Positions 20,320-21,751 of a stretch of 21,751 nt of DNA are shown one piece after another. Below the pieces are notes generated by a model. The model ran no database searches and had not been told where the DNA came from. It worked only from the letters and a program-made list of their open reading frames with translations. The DNA is from SIG636 sp045604285. Lineage in GTDB: Bacteria > Bacillota > Clostridia > Oscillospirales > CAG-382. Each line of letters starts with the position of its first letter. Positions within the stretch are counted from its first letter, which is position 1. The DNA lies in NCBI GenBank assembly GCA_045604285.1, contig JAZUNS010000182.1, positions 1-21,751 of the forward strand, read 5' to 3'. Both the position numbers and the translations under genes were made by a program.

Positions 20320-20628
20320 TTAAGCTTTGAAAATCTTGTTAAGAACGAATACTACCAAGCCTATAAGGATAAGCACAAGCATAACGCCTGCCAAGCCGAT
20401 ACCCATATGCTCAAGTGCAGTGGGGAGCCTATCTGTGGAAAAGCTGATTTGTATATCGTTTTCAGTGCTTTCGCTTACTTCAGAGCTTTCGCTTGCTTCA
20501 GTGCTTTCGCTTGCTTCAGTGCTTTCGCTTACTTCGGAGTTTTCAATAGAAGGTTCAGCAAACGCCACTACGGAGCTGCAGGAAACTACAAGAATAATAG
20601 AGAATAAAACTATAAGTAACTTTTTCAT
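20320..20628 (-). CDS. OadG-like gamma/delta subunit of a Na+-pumping decarboxylase, with an exported Ser/Glu repeat
   Basis: In these complexes a small one-helix subunit holds the cytoplasmic and membrane parts together. The 102-aa product ends LPTALEHMGIGLAGVMLVLI, then LIGLVVFVLNKIFKA, close to the OadG membrane segment. It is unusual in three ways. It has an N-terminal signal peptide (about 1-24, with both a VVSC lipobox and an AFA-EP cleavage site). It has an external hexapeptide repeat (SEVSES, TEASES, TEASES, SEVSES). It has almost no cytoplasmic tail. ATG 20628 lies 9 nt after GAGG; the ATG at 20634 touches the Shine-Dalgarno. The OadB stop (20640) overlaps that site, so the two are coupled. 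Assignment rests on the C-terminal helix and on context. Confidence 0.65.
   Translation of the reverse strand: MKKLLIVLFSIILVVSCSSVVAFAEPSIENSEVSESTEASESTEASESSEVSESTENDIQISFSTDRLPTALEHMGIGLAGVMLVLILIGLVVFVLNKIFKA
20467..20538. repeat. Four tandem 18-bp units inside the gamma-like gene
   Basis: Units at 20467, 20485, 20503 and 20521 share GCTTTCGCTTRCTTC; the second and third are identical. They encode the six-residue Ser/Glu repeats. Such arrays often change copy number by slippage, in steps that keep the reading frame. Confidence 0.9.
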
Positions 20629-20639
20629 AATCATTCACC

Positions 20640-21751
20640 TCATCCTTGTACTAAGCCGAGAATCAAACCGCCCGCAATAACGGAAGCGATCTGACCGGAA
20701 ACGTTTGCTGCTGCAGAGTGCATAAGCAGGAAGTTTTGGGGATCTTCTTTAAGACCCATCTTATGTATAACTCTGGAAGACATGGGGAAAGCGGATATAC
20801 CTGCGGCACCAACCATGGGGTTGATCTTTTTCTTGGTAAACAGGTTAAGAATTTTTGCAAGAACAACGCCGCCAACTGTGTCAAATACAAATGCAAACAA
20901 GCCAAGACCCATAATAAGCAGGGTTGCGGGCTTAAGGAAGTCCTCACCGCTCATCTTAAAGGCAATGGATATACCCAAGAAGAGGGTAATGATGTTAGCA
21001 AGCTCTTTCTGTGCGGTAGCGGAAAGGTTATCAAGAACGCCGCACTCTCTGATAAGGTTACCGAACATAAGGAAGCCAACCAATACGGCGGATGCGGGTG
21101 CAAAAAGACCTGCAAGTATGGTTATAATGATGGGGAAGAGGATACGTGTGGTCTTGGAAACAGCAGCAGGCTTATATTCCATTCTTATACGACGTTCCTT
21201 CTTAGTGGTGATAAGCTTAATAACGGGGGGCTGAATAATGGGAACCAACGCCATGTAGGAGTAAGCCGCAACGGTGATAGCACCTACGTAGCTGGAATCC
21301 AAAGCGTTTGCAACGGCTATAGCGGTAGGGCCGTCAGCCGCGCCGATAATACCGATGGATGCAGCGTCTTCGATGTTGAAGAAAAGGGAAGCAACGGCAT
21401 AGGTAAAGAATATACCAAACTGTGCAGCCGCACCGAAAAGAAGCATTTTAGGGTTGGAAAGCAGGGGACCGAAGTCTATCATTGCACCGATACCGATGAA
21501 GAGCAATAAGGGGAACAGCTCGTTAGCGATACCTGCTTTGTAAAGAACTTCAAGCGTTTCTGCAACGCCGCCCATGTCGCCACCGGGGGCGGGCAGGTTC
21601 ATCATAATGGCGCCAAAGCCCATGGGAAGAAGCAGGGTAGGCTCCATATCAAACTTAATAGCGAGGAAGATCAAGAAACCGCCGATCACCCACATGGCTA
21701 TCATACCGGGCTGTTCTTTTACGATGCTAACTGCAAGTCGGATCGTAGCCA
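20640..21751 (-). CDS. oadB: Sodium ion-translocating decarboxylase, beta subunit (5' end beyond the window)
   Basis: The beta subunit is the membrane carrier that couples decarboxylation of carboxybiotin to Na+ export. The visible 370 codons stay open to the window edge; the residues before the first internal Met (ATIRLAVSIVKEQP) already fit the family, so the ATG at 21704 is not the true start. Motifs include DMEPTLLLPMGFGAIMMNLP, GIGAMIDFGPLLSNP, the Na+-site segment SIGIIGAADGPTAIAVA with its essential Asp, and AFPMSSRVIHKMG near the end. About nine or ten membrane helices are evident. Oxaloacetate, methylmalonyl-CoA and glutaconyl-CoA decarboxylases share this subunit, so the substrate is open; the alpha and biotin-carrier genes should lie outside the window. 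The downstream OadG-like gene is coupled. Confidence 0.95.
   Translation of the reverse strand, partial: ATIRLAVSIVKEQPGMIAMWVIGGFLIFLAIKFDMEPTLLLPMGFGAIMMNLPAPGGDMGGVAETLEVLYKAGIANELFPLLLFIGIGAMIDFGPLLSNPKMLLFGAAAQFGIFFTYAVASLFFNIEDAASIGIIGAADGPTAIAVANALDSSYVGAITVAAYSYMALVPIIQPPVIKLITTKKERRIRMEYKPAAVSKTTRILFPIIITILAGLFAPASAVLVGFLMFGNLIRECGVLDNLSATAQKELANIITLFLGISIAFKMSGEDFLKPATLLIMGLGLFAFVFDTVGGVVLAKILNLFTKKKINPMVGAAGISAFPMSSRVIHKMGLKEDPQNFLLMHSAAANVSGQIASVIAGGLILGLVQG

Noticed and set aside
20467..20538. CRISPR-like array
   Set aside because: The 18-bp units are contiguous, have no spacers and lie in frame within a coding sequence.
21640..21704. ATG at 21704 as the start of oadB
   Set aside because: The frame is open upstream to the window edge with residues that fit the family, and there is no Shine-Dalgarno before this ATG.

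Overview
The window looks like chromosome of an anaerobic, spore-lineage Firmicute (class Clostridia; I cannot name a genus). The evidence is the combination of feoA/feoB with a small Cys-rich FeoB partner, rubrerythrin, SpoVG, an ECF-transporter S subunit and a sodium-pump decarboxylase beta subunit. Strong AGGAGG ribosome sites, frequent TTG/GTG starts and near-perfect TTGACA-N17-TATAAT promoters also fit. Gene density is high. I see no rRNA, tRNA, CRISPR array, integrase, transposase or phage gene.

Layout. 1-185 is the 3' end of an acyl-CoA synthetase-like gene, closed by a terminator. 257-992 is a monocistronic upp unit. 1006-2425 (minus) holds a membrane-anchored protein with an internally duplicated domain and a small Cys-rich protein. 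2436-5292 (minus) is the iron uptake operon feoA-feoB-FeoB-associated protein. It has a consensus promoter and two copies of a GTTAGC-N4-GCTAAC palindrome. 5362-5822 (plus) is a divergent DtxR-family regulator that is the obvious candidate to bind those palindromes. 5823-6140 is an intergenic hairpin-rich repeat element bounded by two identical 29-bp palindromes.

6141-8973 (minus) is a Ca/Mn-type P-type ATPase under a yybP-ykoY (Mn2+) riboswitch with its own intrinsic terminator. 9014-12425 (plus) begins with a long, unidentified, probably structured leader. It then encodes a CNNM/CorC-type transporter, a PiT phosphate transporter and its DUF47/PhoU-like partner. 12463-14238 (minus) is murC plus a small basic protein. 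14383-15372 (plus) carries spoVG and an ECF S component. 15425-16629 (minus) carries a GNAT acetyltransferase and rubrerythrin. 16679-20238 (plus) encodes an 831-residue exported solute-binding-like protein and a cytosolic trypsin-like protease. 20320-21751 (minus) is the gamma-like and beta subunits of a Na+-pumping decarboxylase; beta runs off the window.

About 9 kb (2.5-12.4 kb) is given over to metal and phosphate traffic, with two visible kinds of metal sensor: a DtxR-type repressor protein and a Mn2+ riboswitch. The most open question is the roughly 200-nt leader before the CNNM gene, which I could not match to any riboswitch class I know. Several start codons given here are shorter than the longest open frame, because promoter or Shine-Dalgarno positions exclude the upstream start.
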